A stretch of 64,000 nucleotides of DNA, from the NCBI RefSeq assembly GCF_020497125.1, contig NC_059094.1, positions 6,117,733 through 6,181,732 of the forward strand, in the 5' to 3' direction. This DNA is from Mauremys mutica. Lineage: Eukaryota; Chordata; Testudines; Geoemydidae. The translations under genes were made by a program, and so were the position numbers. Positions 22,306-35,648 of the stretch are shown here, in pieces; the stretch's first letter is position 1; the number at the start of each line of letters is the position of its first letter. Below the pieces are notes generated by a model. It had not been told where the DNA came from and did no database searches. It saw nothing but the letters and a program-made list of their open reading frames with translations.

Positions 22306-24342
22306 TTTTCAGAGGGCTGAATGCTCACAAGTCCAGCCTTTCTCAGAAAGATGTCTGTGGGTGATCAGCATCTCTGAACGTGTTTGCTAACTTCGCTCAG
22401 TTCTAGTGATCTGTAACTACAGTAGGTATAGCGTTTTCAGACAAAAACGTGATTCCGAAGTTGACAGTGTCCCTTTAAAATATTTGAAACTAGGACTTGG
22501 ATATCTTGGAGAATTTCCTCTCTAGTGCACTGATTCACATGTGATTTGGGTTTAATGATGGACCATTATTTTGTTACAATCAAACATGATATAGCACCAT
22601 AAATTAATATTATGATGTCTATTGCGTCAAATGTCAATGACTGTTTGGTGACAGAAGGTTTGATTCAACGTTCCCTGAACTCAAGGGATCAGGGCCCTAT
22701 CTGTGAACTCAAGTGATAACTTTATTTTGGTTCAAAATGTAGAAGATGTTCACATCACAAAGCAACTACCATCACAATTAGCACCAGTCATGCCTTGGCA
22801 GTCTCAGCAGAGAAGCCACAGACTCAAGAGCCATGATTCCCGAATTCCCTTCCCATTCCTGGAGGTAATCCCAGGAAATTAAGAGGGAGGCACATCGGGG
22901 GGCCACGTAGGGGAAGTCTGCAATGCCCAACAGATTTTCTTCTATCAACATCTGACATCGCCAGTCTTCACAACTGTCGACGTAGCACCTTCCTTCAGCA
23001 GCAAATTCACCAAAAATGTTAAAAGAAATATTATTTCAGTCCTTACTTGTTATAAAAGTTTTTTGCTGCCACAGACATCAGGAGTATTATTGGCCTGTTC
23101 CTAAGAGACACATCTAACACAAAGGTATCTTAGTGAACATGAAGATATCCCAAAGAAATTCTCTACCTGGGCCACAGCAATACACCAATACAGGAAACTC
23201 CACAAGACTGGGAAAAAAATGTTCAGATAAGAAAGATGATACACAAATAAATGAGCTCAGACAGACGTAGGATTCCTAATGAACAAGAATTCATTTGCAA
23301 GCATTACTGTAACAAATGAAGGACACCACGTAGAAATATTTCCCATCAAGCCAGTTCTTCTTACTTCTGCCAAAAACCTGACTCATCCACTAATAAAGAT
23401 TTATTACATGAACAAGTATCCAAAAAGCTGCCAGAACCTAATTTACTTGAAAACATCTTTTTTTGCAGCTAACATCCTGTGATTACTTCCACTTCTCTTT
23501 AAAATGCTAGGTGTATTGCCTTTAATAAATATGCAAGGAGAGAAAGAACATTTTGTTTGGCTGGGTAGTGGCTGTGGTATAACATTTATAGAAAGTTAAT
23601 ATCACATAATCTCTCATTCACACTCAAATACAGAAGTCGTGGAACCAGCTAGAAGAATGACTGGACGGCCAAATGCAGTAATGGACCTGACACTTCATCA
23701 GGGCTCAGCAGAAATGTGCTGCAGCTGCTGCCTGGACACAAGTGATGGACGGATGCCAGAGTAGGAGAAAGATAACGACACATGTTTAATTAAACTCTGT
23801 CCTTCCCAGAAGTGAGAGCTACCACCCCATAATCATTCTGCACACCCTGGGTCTGTAACAGTCTCTCAAGCGAAAGGTTTCTCTATTACCCAGAAGGAGA
23901 AACAAATCCTTAGAAGGGTGTTTGTTAACAAGCAAGGGGTCCTGTTTAATTTTCAACCTGGACTTTCAGCACAACACTGAGATAATCCTATTTAATTAGT
24001 GAAATGACCCCTTAATGATTCTAAGAACTCATGCTCAACAACTAGATTACCTGACAATCTAGGATATCTGTGGCCACACCTACTCCTTTACTGTCCTTTC
24101 TTACACCAAACCTCCCTTTACACCTTACCTGCTAGTATTCCTTCTCGCCTGTATGTAATTCTCAAAAATCAAGATCTTCCAGGGCAGTGTGTTTTTTAGA
24201 ATACATTTCATCTGGTGGCTGGAGACAAAAGCCCATCTTATCTCAGGACAGGTGCAGCATGGACACTTCCCTCGCCGTCTCTTCAATGTGCTACATGCCG
24301 GGTCTTGAGGAAGGGGTGAGAGTCATTCAGCTTCCATGTTCC
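22306..24342. other. No gene seen
   Basis: About 2 kb of unique-looking AT-rich sequence. The longest frames are short and lack motifs. Confidence 0.4.
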
Positions 24343-24856
24343 TGTGATGGGATGTACTAGACCCTTTGAGGCCCTCTGCTGGAGTCCTCTCGGTCCTACC
24401 ACACTCCACCCCAGAAAGGAGCAATGAAGGTGGATCCTCCAAGCCTGCACAGAAAGGCTGCAGGGAAGCAGCCAATCAGAGCCCACCTGGCTCAGTTAAA
24501 AGGAGCTGCAGGGCCTGAGCAGATCAGTTGCTGGCTCGGACCAGAAGGGTGAGGAAGGAGTGGGAGGCTGAGAGACTCTCCAGGCGAGGAGGCCTGAGAA
24601 ACACCCTGCACAGGCAGGGATCAGACAGAGAATCCTGAAGTAAGGGTGAAAGGGAAGGGGCTATGTGGGAACTGGCCCAGGGAATAGCAGCAGTAGTAGT
24701 TATTACACAAAGCAGCATGTGGCTACTGTTTGTAGGGTCCCTGAGGAGCACTGGGAGCAGAGAGAGACAGTGTGCAGGTTTGCACCCACCCGACGGCAGG
24801 TGCTCACGAGAGGTGAGAGCGCACCGTCACCGTTCCATTTAGGCCGTGCCACCTAG
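24343..24856 (+). mobile_element. LTR-like repeat
   Basis: It starts TGTGATGGGATGTAC and continues with a GC-rich promoter-like section (CAATCAGAGCCCACC, then AGTTAAAAGGAGCTGCAGGG). The opening resembles the locus at 63211 (TGTGATAGGGTGTCC). A second end, coding parts and a 5-bp flank repeat could not be found, so a solo LTR is an inference and the right border is arbitrary. Confidence 0.3.
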
Positions 24857-25104
24857 GAAGTCACTTAGTGCCAAATGTCATGATGATTTTTGTAGTGCAG
24901 ACATTTGTCCATCAGGAATAGTAGAGGTATCATAGTAGAGATATCAACAACTCGTTTCACAGAGACCACCAAAATGAGGCTTTTCAGTCACTACCAACCT
25001 AGGACACTTGAAACCCATAACAATAAATAAATAAAATATAAGGGCTCTGAATACAGGATCCTTCTTGCACTGCTGTCTCTGGAACCAGTGTTTCCCGGAT
25101 TTCC

Positions 25105-25205
25105 GTAGTGCCCGGGAGCCCCCGTCATGGACCAGACCCCCACTGAACTCAGTGCTGTACAAACGACAGTCCCCCGCCCAAACAGCTCCCAATCCATCAG
25201 CTGTA
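25105..25205 (+). repeat. Family X copy
   Basis: GTAGTGCCCGGGAGCCCC, then GTCATGGACCAGACCCCC, GTGCTGTACAAACGACAG and AACAGCTCCCAATCC match the copy at 50880-50980 block by block. Confidence 0.6.
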
Positions 25206-25735
25206 AAGCTGAATAATTTAAAATCTAACAATTAAAATGCCCAACTGCCCCCCTTTCTCATCTCACATGTGCACATGCTGATATTGGCCTAAACAGACTA
25301 GAATCAAGTGACATTAGGAACAGTGCGTCATCATTTCTCCAGCACCATATTCTCGTTGCTCTAGGATGCTACGGTTGAAGCTCCGGGGCAGAGAGTGAGT
25401 TATTCTCTGTAGCAGATATGTGCCTCTAGAATACACTGCCTTTTGAAATGTGCTTATGCACAAGCTTGGTGCCATTTACAAAGAGCTGCAAAAACCACCT
25501 TTTTGTCCAGGCCTTCCAAATGGTGAAAGTTCCTGGGATCCCAGCTGATTAGTTAGATAAAAAACTGGGGAGCAAAGACTTTGGGCTCCTTTTTTTGGAT
25601 CATTAATGGCTCAGCTCTCCCCTTATAAACCCATTGCGATGGGTTTGCTAAATGTCCAGTAATAAATGTTTAAAACTATATTTTATAAGATCTAATCTCT
25701 TAATTCAGAAGATGCAGCCCCCAGGCTAATCCTAA
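25206..25735. other. No feature seen
   Basis: Unique-looking sequence between two repeats. Confidence 0.4.
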
Positions 25736-25743
25736 ATCTAAAT

Positions 25744-26029
25744 CAGGGGTGGCCAACCCCACACCTCCTGATCAGCTGTTTCTTAGTGTGCAGGAGGCTC
25801 TGGGGCGGGGGAGAGAGGGAGGAGTGAGGTCATTGCAGGCTCAGGGGAGGGGGCGGGAGCGGGGGTAGGGCCTGTGGCAGAGCTGGGGGTTGAGCAGTGA
25901 GCATCCCCTGGCAGATTGGAAAGTTGGCGCCTGTAGCTCCAGCCCTGGAGTCGGTGCCTATACAAGGAGCCGCATATTAACTTCTGAAGAGTTGCATGTG
26001 GCTCCGGAGCCGCAGGTTGGCCACCCCTG
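25744..26029. mobile_element. Short hAT element, 286 bp
   Basis: CAGGGGTGGCCAACCCCACA at the left and the complement CAGGGGTGGCCAACCTGCGG at the right form the inverted repeat. The flanks ATCTAAAT (25736-25743) and CTCTAAAT (26030-26037) agree at 7 of 8. A GAGCCGCATATTAA/TGGCTCCGGAGCCGC segment precedes the right end. It is non-coding. Confidence 0.85.
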
Positions 26030-26344
26030 CTCTAAATCATCATCCTCATGACCACATACCCCATTGTGCTTTGTTCCTTTGTCCATCCAAACTGTACTGG
26101 TTCTACAGAAACTCCCACCTCCCTCACTCCTATCCCTTCACTTCCAGCTCCACCCATCCAAAAACTAGCTTATAAATAACTCAAGCAACACCATCAAGAT
26201 ATGCACGTAGCAAACGTAAAAAGTCACATAGTCTTACTTGTGTAACCTTTGCACTCCTTCCTACTGTACCTCTCATTTCTTCTGCTTCCAACCAACTCAT
26301 TGACTCTTCTATAAAATTAGGCCCCAATCATTCAAGTTATTCCA
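26030..26344. other. No feature seen
   Basis: Unique-looking sequence. Confidence 0.4.
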
Positions 26345-26632
26345 TGCAGTTATTTGGGGTCAGGAAGGAATTTTCCTCCAGGGCAGATTGGCAGAGGCCC
26401 TGGAGGTTTTTCGCCTTCCTCTGCAGCATGGGGCACGGGTCACTTGCTGGAGGATTCTCTGCAGCTTGAGGTCTTCAAACCATGATTTGAGGACTTCAAT
26501 AACTCAGACATAGGTTAGGGGTTTGTTACAGGAGTGGGTGGGTGAGATTCTGTGGCCTGCATTGTGCAGGAGGTCAGACTAGATGATCAGAGTGATCCCT
26601 TCTGACCTTAAAGTCTATGAGTCTATGAGAAC
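26345..26632 (+). mobile_element. CR1 LINE 3' end
   Basis: GGGGTCAGGAAGGAATTTTC, then TTCGCCTTCCTCTGCAGCAT, and the terminal AGGTCAGACTAGATGATCAG ... CCTTCTGACCTTAAAGTC with TCTATGAG repeated twice are the 3' untranslated region and tail of a CR1 subfamily. Only the tail is present. Confidence 0.75.
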
Positions 26633-26726
26633 CTTGTGCCCACACAGAGTCACTTAGACTTCAATGGGGCTATGCAGACATAAGACTCTGCCTCCACAGA
26701 AAAGCTTGCAGGATCAGGGCTTTAGA

Positions 26727-26786
26727 TTGTCAGCTCTTCAGGACAGAGATCGTAAAACACCCACTAGGCTTGGGTGCTGTAAAATG
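26727..26786 (-). repeat. Family X fragment, inverted
   Basis: AGATTGTCAGCTCTTCAGGA and the following bases are the reverse complement of the ACAATCT-tail region of family X. It is short and diverged. Confidence 0.4.
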
Positions 26787-28484
26787 GAAAAAAAAATCAT
26801 CAAAATCAATATCCTCACTGTCATCTTGGTACTTCTGCAGGGTTCCGCCGACAGGTCCATCTTTCAGCTGACAGATGGCCTGTTTAGAAAGCATCTAAAG
26901 AGCTCTGCTGAACACCTAATAGAGATATTTCCATCCTTAGAAGCAGCACAGCTTTCCTTTACCTGGCTTGCTCACCTGGCACCACGATACCCTTGTGCAC
27001 ACTCAGTGAACGGAACAGGAAATAACTCAGTCCAAGCAAATGCACTTGGGAAAAGAGCCTTTAAATCAGAGAAAGCAGAATGGGAAAAGCTCTGTTGGGT
27101 CAGCCCTTGGTCTATCGCTAAGCACTTAGAGGATTAGTCAGGTGCAGTGCTCATATCTACTTGAAAGATCCCTCTAGTCCAATTTATTCAGTGGGAAATT
27201 GTATAGGAGGGTAAAGAGAGAAAGCCATCAATCCACAGCCTCACTCCCTGGATCAGCTCAGCTGGTGGTCACCAATGCCTTGACTCTCATGCCTGGGTCC
27301 AGGAGGAGTGCTGGATACTTCCCTGTGCTGAGAGGACTGGGTTTGATTTGCAGCCTTGCATGACATCACACCCTCCTCTATGCAGGAAACGACAGGGCTT
27401 TGTCTCCTGAGAAAACACTCTGAGAATTTGGCTGACGCTTTTCTTACTAAGGAAAAGTTTCAGTTAAATTAGTTTCTCTTTCTCCCAGCTCCCTGACACT
27501 TTGGCAGTTAATTTCCTATATATAGAAAAGAACAAACCAGCAGGTGGTTTTGTTCAGTCCCAGTAGCAGCCTTTTGCACATAGTGAAATGTGTTCAGGAC
27601 CCAGATGACACTCTGACCTCGTAACACACAGCACACTGTGCTCCAAAGGTCACTTCTTGGCATCAGTCACAGGCTGCTGCTCCTGTTTCAGGACAGATCT
27701 GAATCTTATGGAGATGCAGGGTCTCTGCACCCCTCCTCCTCCTGCGTAGGCACAGAAGCTTCCCTCGTCTTATTCCCTAATCTTTCCTACCATGTGGGTG
27801 CAGAGCCCTCCCTCTGGGTTCCTCCTGCTTGGAGTAGAGTTCCCCTGCCTTCCCCTTTGGGCCCTCCCTTTGTGCATGCCCAGAGCCCCCAGACTCTATT
27901 CCTGTTGTGCAGGGGCAGAGATCAACCCCCCGCCTGCTATGCTGTACAGAGGTCTAGACAGCAAAATCATCTCGCTGCCAAGGCAGCTCTGACACTCGGC
28001 CATCTGCTGCCTGTGACGAGCACTTCAGAAGGTGCCAGGATTCTTACCAGCACCTGTTCCAGCTGAGTTCCATACAGAGTATAGCCCAGCCCAGAGCTCA
28101 CCTCTACTTCACAGAGAGGCAGACAGAACTGGGAGTTAGTTCAGACGACATGGAACAGGACATCCAAGACAGGGTTTGCAAACTCCAAGTAATCCAAGGT
28201 CAGAGAAAAGCTGTAATCTTGGGAGTTTAATACAAGCCTGGAGTGGCCAGTATTAATTTTTAGAATCTTTGTGGGCCACCACCTTCTGCACTCAAAGTGC
28301 CAGAGTGTGGAATCAGCCTTGATAAAGGGGTACAAGGCTGCCTTTCTGAATACCTCCATTTTCTTCAAGGGCCACTGTTAGACTGTACCAGTCTGTGCCT
28401 ACCCCAGATAAGCTACTGACCCTACTGCTAGAGAAGAGACACAGGAGGAAGGCAATGACTGCATAAATGGAAGAGACCAGCTTG
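26787..28484. other. No gene called
   Basis: A plus-strand frame of 157 residues begins in a repeat fragment and shows no domain. A 142-residue Pro/Ser/Leu-rich frame at 27638-28066 has no supporting splice signals. Both are left uncalled. Confidence 0.35.
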
Positions 28485-29450
28485 ATTCATAGATTCCAAG
28501 GCCAGAAAGGACCACTGTGATCATCTAGTCTGACCTTTTGCATAGCACATGCCAGAGACTTTCCTCCAGAATAATTCCTAAGAGCAGATCTTTCAGAAAA
28601 ACATTGAATCTTGATTTAAAATGATCAGTGACAGAGAACCCCCCACAATCTTTGGTAAGTTGCTTCAATGGCTCTCTTCTCTCTTTTAAATATATACACC
28701 TTATTTCCAGTCTGAATTTGTCTTGCTTTAACTTTTAGCCATCAGATCAAGTTACACCTTTCTCTGCTAAACTGAGAGCCCATTATCAAATATTTGTTCC
28801 CTATGTAGGTACTGACAGACTGATCAAGTCACCCCTTAACGTCTCTTTGTTAAGCTAAATAGACTGAGCTCTTTGAGTCTAGCACTATAAGACGTGTTTT
28901 CCAACATTAAACATTCTCATGGCTCTTGTTTGAACCCTCTCCAATTCATCAACATCCTTCTTGAACTGAAGGCACCAGGACTGGACACAGGATTCCAGCA
29001 GCGCTCACACCAGTGCCAAACACAGAGGTAAAATAACCTCTCTACTGATACTCAAGATTCCCCTGTTTATGCATCCAAGGTTCGCATTAGCCCTTTTGGC
29101 CACAGCGTCGCACTGGGAGCTCACGTTCAGATGATTATCCACCTCCAACCCCAACTCTTTTTCAGAGTCACTGCTTCCCAGGATAGAGTCCCCTGGCCTG
29201 TAAACATGACCTACATTCTTTCTTCCTACATTTACACATGTACATTTAGCTGCATTAAAACACATTGTTGGCTTGTGCCCAGTTTGCCAAGTGATCCAGA
29301 TCAGACTGCATCAGCGACCTGTCCTCCTTGTTATTTACCCACTCCCCCAAGTTTTGTGTCAGCAGCAAACTTTATCAGTGATGATTTTATGTTTTCTTCC
29401 AGGTCATTAATAAAATAGAAGTTAAACAGTGCAGGGCCATGAACTGATCC
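28485..29450 (-). mobile_element. CR1 LINE fragment, minus strand
   Basis: The 3' end is the ATTCATAGATTCCAAGGCC type at 28485. Reading leftward from 29450 it covers the region just after the catalytic motif (FAADT near 29357, with one aspartate replaced), then AKCTCVNVGRKN, SEKELGLEVDNHL and AVAKRANANLGCINRGI (29005-29265). Multiple indels make it an old copy, 5'-truncated within the reverse transcriptase. Confidence 0.8.
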
Positions 29451-30272
29451 CATCGCTCAGTGATCACTATGATAATCCACTGGCAGCACTTCAGGCAAAG
29501 AGCTTCAGGCAAGCGGTGGCATAGGAAGTAGATGAATGGCATTTTATTAGTAAGTAGGATCAGGTGCAAGGACTGCAGGAGGAAGAAAAAGAGCAGAGAT
29601 ACAATTGGCTTTTCTCGCTACATGCATATTATAACATTTCAAATGTGCTGACTGACTGAAAGCACTGCTACAGGAAAGAGAATACAGGAGCGCTCCCAAA
29701 TTCCGTAGTATTTTCAAAGATGGCATGGCCAGAACTACAGAAAAGTGTGTCTCTGGGAAGCATGACAACACCTGTAGGCTCTTTGTGGGGGCCAGTAAGT
29801 GTCATGCAAATTATTCAAGCCCTGAGTTTGATAAGTAGGAATCATGGGGCCAATTCCGACAAAGTACTTCTGAAGAGAGGATGAAGATTGACATCCATGA
29901 AGGCCACATTTTTTCCCTGTAATCTTGGTCCAGAAGTGTACAAAAGAAAGACAAAACTGTCATATGTGACTCTTTCTTCACAAACTTTCCTGCAGATGTA
30001 TGATGCTGTATCATTTATACATACACTTGGCCAATAGTGACCAGCAATTTTAAGCACGGCTGTTCTCTGCTCTTCTCCCCTGGAGGATTTGAGACATTCT
30101 TTGGAGAGTTTTTACAATCTGACTAGAATTAAGCAAGCCTTTTCTTATTATTATGTAAAATCAACTTGTTCACTGAGCAATCTTACATCGCCTGCATGTA
30201 TGGATAGATCAACTAAATCCTAACGAACACAAACTCACACCACTGACAGCAAAGAAATAAAGAAACTAAAGG
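29451..30272. other. No feature seen
   Basis: Unique-looking sequence with short frames only. Confidence 0.4.
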
Positions 30273-30280
30273 GGCTAGAT

Positions 30281-30607
30281 CAGGGGTCTCACACTCAAAT
30301 GACCACGAGGGCCACATGAGGACTAGTGCATGGCCCGAGGGCTGCATCACTGACACCTCCCCTCCACGCCGCCCTCGGCCCCACCCCCATTCCACCCCTT
30401 CCATGAAGCCCCGCCTCTTCCTACCCCTTCCCTGCCCCCATTCCAACCCCTCCCCCGAAATCCCCACCCCAACTCCGCCTCCTCCCTGTCCCCGGTGCGC
30501 ATCGGGCCGGAGTTGCTCTACGTAAGCGCTGGGGGAGGGCGGGGGTTCCGCAAGGAGCTCACAGGCCCCAGAAAATAACCTCGCGGGCCACGTGTTCGAG
30601 ACCCCTG
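30281..30607. mobile_element. Short hAT element, 327 bp
   Basis: CAGGGGTCTCACACTCAAAT at the left and the complement CAGGGGTCTCGAACACGTGG at the right. The exact 8-bp target duplication GGCTAGAT lies at 30273-30280 and 30608-30615. The GC-rich interior has CCCCACCCCCATTCCACCCC-like runs. It is non-coding. Confidence 0.9.
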
Positions 30608-30615
30608 GGCTAGAT

Positions 30616-31679
30616 CCTCATCTGGTGTTAATCAGCAGAGCTCCAATGAACTCAATGTAGTTACACTGTTTTGGACCAACTGAAGATCTGGCCCAAGATT
30701 TAATTCTGATGGTTTCAAAATCATATTTTAGACACCATCCTAAGGATACATAAGAGAAGACAGGCCAATTCATGTATGTAAGTATTGCGAATGGGGTTTA
30801 TCTATACATACAAGTAGAGGATTATTGTCACTGTACCTGTGAGGGCCAATGGCTGCCTGAGTGAGAAGCTCTGGATTGAGGAGCTATGCTCCAGTTTGCT
30901 ATGCTCCAGTTTGCAATTTTCTTTGCACAATTAGAGGACACTTTCATTCAGAAGCAGTTCAGATAAACTAGAAATGCAAAAAGGTGTTAGCTCATCGTGT
31001 CCATTCCCCTGCCCATGCAACATCATTCACTGCAGTCTGTTTTCCAGGGATTTAACAATTAATAATTGGTCTTCCAACTTTTCCTTTGGGAGACTATTTC
31101 ATACTTTCCCCCAAGGAAATATTTCCTTATATTCAACTTAAAATTGTACTCTGCTCCATTTCATTCCATTATTTCTAGTTATCTCCATCTGGATAACCCT
31201 GAACAATTCCTCTTTGTCCTGGGTCTTAGAAATATGGTCAAGAAACGAGGAGCATCTCCATTTGGGAACATAAATGACTCTAGATTCCATTGTATAATTT
31301 CTCTATAATCACTGGAGTTTGTAAAACTTCCTACTTGCAGTTTAAATTAATGTGCCACTTATCTCTTCTTCCAGATCATTAATGATGCTGCTAAATAATT
31401 CAGTAATTGAATTCCTCATGTAAAGGTAAATCTGAATGCAACATGAATTTGTTTAAATGACAAGATTTAAATCCTGCTCTATTGCATATATAATTGCTTC
31501 TAATATAGTATTTAACATTTTCCTCTTTTCTTGCATATTAATATTGGAAGATACAATAAACAGTAAATAAATAAATAACAGGCCAAAAATAGGAAGGCAA
31601 AACAATGTTCCTGTTTAATGTTTTTCTACCTTTAATGTTATTCCACCTATTTAATGTTCTTCCGAAGGACTCACTAGCC
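30616..31679. other. Relic repeats, no gene
   Basis: A GATCTGGCCCAAG block at about 30683-30696 is a motif seen elsewhere in the window (inverted at about 39941). A 15-bp direct duplication (TATGCTCCAGTTTGC twice) occupies about 30887-30916. The stretch 31040-31300 resembles a very old minus-strand CR1 piece (AAATATTTCCTTATATTCA), but weakly. Confidence 0.3.
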
Positions 31680-31898
31680 CAGTGGGTCTCCAACTTTTTT
31701 ACTGGCGACCCCTTTCACACAGCAAACCTCTGAGTGCGACCCCCCTACTAAATTAAACACACTTTTTAATATATTTAACACCCTTATAAATGCTGGAGGT
31801 GAAGCAGGGTTTTGGGTGGAGGCTGACAGCTCGCGACCCCCCACGTAATAACCTCACGACCTCCTGAGGGGTCCCAACCCCCAGTTTGAGAACCCCTG
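31680..31898. mobile_element. Short hAT element, 219 bp
   Basis: CAGTGGGTCTCCAACTTTTT at the left and the complement CAGGGGTTCTCAAACTGGGG at the right, with exact target duplication CACTAGCC (31672-31679 and 31899-31906). The interior has the GGCGACCCCTTTCACACAGC ... AATATATTTAACACC body common in turtle hAT MITEs. It is non-coding. Confidence 0.9.
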
Positions 31899-31906
31899 CA
31901 CTAGCC

Positions 31907-33073
31907 TGAAACCACTTAAATATGTACCATATGAATGAAGCATCAGTGTTCCAGCACCAGAATATGGAATAACGAACAGTAATGGGGGGGAGGTGTACTT
32001 TAAAAAAAGGGGGGATTTAAAAAGGCTAGAAGATCCTCTCCTGGTTTTATAAGGTTTTGTTCCAAGACGGTCTGTATCCCCAGTTCAGCTCAATGTCTTT
32101 TATTGAACTGTGAATATGAAATATATGTTGTGAGATGGACTTAGAGAGATTGATTCATGGTGCCCCACATACAGAAACAGGCATAGATACTGTGATTATC
32201 ACAGGTGAGGAAGTTCTGAGCTTTGGGACTTCAGTTACTCTTTCCCTAACTCAGAATTGACTTCAGGAGATTTCATCCTAATGAGAATTTACATTTCCAC
32301 CAGTGTCCCCAGGCCAATGTGGGACTAGGATTTACCCTTCCTGGCAGCAGGTGAGAACCAGTCAAACCCACTTCCTGGCATCTTCCCTTCAATTTGAGGC
32401 ATTACACAGCCTCACACAAGTGAGTCCCATGCTCAGCAGAACTGAGCTAAAGAAAAACAGAATCAGACTGTTTTAATCAGCCGCACGGACACCAAGTCAT
32501 TTACTGCTCCCAGAATTAGACTTATAAATGCAACGTCGTTCTCCCAGTTTGGTGCAGTGGGACAACCAAGAAACATTTTTTGGACAGACTGAATTCTTCA
32601 TCCAAAGTAGGTACTTGTTCTGCACAGAAAACACATCCAGAGAGCTCCTTGCAAAAAACAGCATCTGTTTAGATCCATAGAGGAGATGAATAAGAGGAGA
32701 AATGAGAGGGATATTAAATGATGAATGGTATAGAGTAGTAAATTCAGCACTCCTATTTTCCATTCCTCATAATACAAGAGCAAGAAGCCATCCAGTAAAA
32801 CTGAAAAGAAACAAATTTAAAATCAATAAAAGGAAATATTTTTTAAAATTACATGATACCTGACTAAATTGAGGAGCTCATTACCACTTTGAGACCAAGA
32901 ACTCGGCGTTCAAAAGTGGGTTAGAAATTTACACTGACAAAGAAAATATCCACAATTACACTAGGTAGGATAATAAATATAAGGGATATAAATCCTACTG
33001 CTTGAGGACATAATACAAACATTAGTAGCCTGGGGTAAAGAAGAACAGGTTATTCCATATCTATCCATTATGT
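31907..33073. other. No feature seen
   Basis: Unique-looking AT-rich sequence. Confidence 0.4.
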
Positions 33074-33183
33074 GGCGGCCCCTTCCCCTGAAGCATCCTA
33101 TACTGGTCACTGTTGAAGACAGGACACTGGATTAGACAGATCGCAGACATCTGATCTACCATGGTAATTCCCATGTTCCTAAT
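33074..33183 (+). mobile_element. CR1 LINE 3' tail, old
   Basis: GCGGCCCCTTCCCCTGAAGC, ACTGGTCACTGTTGAAGACA, GGACACTGGATTAGACAGAT, ending GGTAATTCCCATGTTCCTAA, is the 3' end of the CR1 subfamily that ends GGCCATTCTTATGTT. It is plus-strand and tail only. Confidence 0.6.
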
Positions 33184-35648
33184 GTCCAATGTGTAATATT
33201 GGGTGAGCAGGTAAACTCATTCTGTACTGCAGAGCTAAACATTTTTTAACTGTACACTCACTGCTGACAGCAACACCTAATACTTAGTGGACATTGAAGA
33301 AGATTCTACTGACACAGTGATGCATCATGCAATAGAAAGCAAATAGAACCTTTCATTGTTCCCTCAGCCAAACCAGCCCTATGTATAGAAACCTCACCCT
33401 CTCTAAGACATGAGGAACTTGCCTCGTATGCAGGAACCAAAAGGAACCTTTTCCTCAGATGCTGGGTGATATGACAAGAACAAGGTATCACAGTTATTTT
33501 TATCATGATAAATCTTGTATTTGCATGTCCTAGATTCCTAAACCCCCATAAATTGCTCTCAGGGGACAAGGGCCTATAATTCACTAATTCTTCGACCTGA
33601 TACACATTAGGAATGAATTTAGGATAAAACAGCCTGATGGATCTGAAGCATTTCTACAATAGTATAAGACAACCTTGCTCCCTTGATGATAAACTGAAAG
33701 AAAAGTTAACCACTATGATCCAACCACAACCTGAAGGATGGTTTGCATGCCCTCTTGACAGCATGGTCCTGAAACCTGCTTTGCTCAGACTGAATGTTCA
33801 CAAAGGAGAGAAAACATCTGCCTTACCTTTTGTTTTGAGCCATGAGAGCAGTTACCGGTGGAAGACGCAAATATGCAAGCTGCTTTCCTATGGTATGTGA
33901 CTCCTTATTCTACAAAAGGACAGCTGGCTCAAGTAGAGAAGGATAAAGCTTCTCCCAGGGGTCTCCTGTGGCCGTGGAGTTTCCAGCTCAAATATTCTTT
34001 GGAGACTTAGTCTAGACACTTACCAAACTGTATCTCTCTATAAGTGGAGAGATCAAGTCCTTTTCGTATTGCCTATGGCAGTCTGGAGAACATGCTTGGC
34101 ATAGCAGTCCCACTTCCCTTTGTCCCATGCTTGCTTTGGAAGCTGAGCGGGACCAGGGCTGAGGACTTGGAGCTCTGGTGTAGCTGTGGTCCTGGAGAGT
34201 ACTCTCTACTTGTAGCTGCGGTTTTCCTCCTTGTCTTGTCTTGCGTTCTACCCTCTCAAGGGATGGGAATCTTTTTTCTGAAAGTGCCCTTCTTGCTAAA
34301 TGCCAACTCCTCAAAATCGACTGTCTGGAGATTTATTTATAAGGGGAAGCCAAAGAAATTCACCCTTTGCCCCCAAAAAACCTGCACCCTGTCTCTAAAT
34401 AACTTATAGCCTCCCCAGCCAGCAAATGTCTTTTTCCTCTAAGTATTTTTCTGTGTTTCACATTATCACACGCTCACTCTGTTACAACAATTGCATTACC
34501 CATGTGTGGCTTGTCCCCTCTATAAACTTCACACTTAAATTGTTGAGATTATAAAGCACCCCAAGACTCGAACAATCTCATTTATTTTCTTTTCTGAAAA
34601 TAGAGTCAAAATTGACAAGAGCCTAAAGCACCACTCACAGAGAAGAGAATAATACATACTAATAGACAACTGGTTTATTAATAATAATTATGAAATAATA
34701 ATTACTAATTAATAAATACTAATACATTTTAGTCCTTCAGCATGCAATGATCAAGGGCCTCAAAGTGTCTCAAAAGGAAAGAACTAAACAACATACTGCA
34801 AAACTGTAAAGCAAGAGGTCTGATGATGCACTCCTTCCTCAGGTCAAACTCCCACTGAAGTCAACGAGGTTTTGCCTGAGTAATAATGGTATGACTGGCC
34901 AAAGCAAGGAACCGCAGATCAGAGACAAGCAAGTCACAGTGACACTGTAACATCTGGCAACAACCACACCATTAAAAAGGAAACGAACAAGCCTTCAGCT
35001 TAGCCCTGAAGGATGCCAGGGATGAACTATGGGGTGTAGGGAAAAGGGAAGGGGAGTTGCCAGAGTTATCCACCATGCAGAGAAATGCAAGCCACACAGG
35101 AAAGGAAGTACCAGAGAGTGATGTCACACTAGTTACAGTGTTAAATTCGAGGGCGGGAGTTGTCACCACCTGCTGGGAGAAAACGTAAATCCCAAACTCT
35201 CGGATTGGCACAGGGAGCGACGCAGAACAATCATTTATTCTTCTGATGCAGTTTTATGCACTGACATTGAGTTGATTTTTTATCGTTTGACTCTATAACT
35301 ATTTAGGAGAAACTCTCTGTGGATTTAAAATAATCTATCCAGACTGCCAAGCAGCCAGAGATAAATTATTCATGAAAGGGTTGATTTCACAGGTAGAGTA
35401 AGAACATCTCAACAATGCAACATACATTTTTTAGGAGCTGCTATATCAACATAGATGAATAACTACAACATAAGACAGTTAAAATATGAAATAAAATAGG
35501 TTTTGCATTAAACGGGGAAAAAACCCAAGCACCCCACTCTATAAATCGTGTTTGTGCTCCCCACAAACTTCATCAGTGATGTATTTCTAACAAGTCTACT
35601 TATCCCCTTGAAATTCCACTCAGACTTGGTTCTCCCTCTCCTATTCCC
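33184..35648. other. No gene called
   Basis: Unique-looking sequence. An AT-rich TAATAATTA tract lies at about 34675-34735. Frames of 87-121 residues at 33637-33900 and 34044-34409 show no motif or convincing splice borders. Confidence 0.35.

Noticed and set aside
26664..27137. A 157-residue frame as a host gene
   Set aside because: It begins in a repeat fragment, has no domain and no supporting splice sites.
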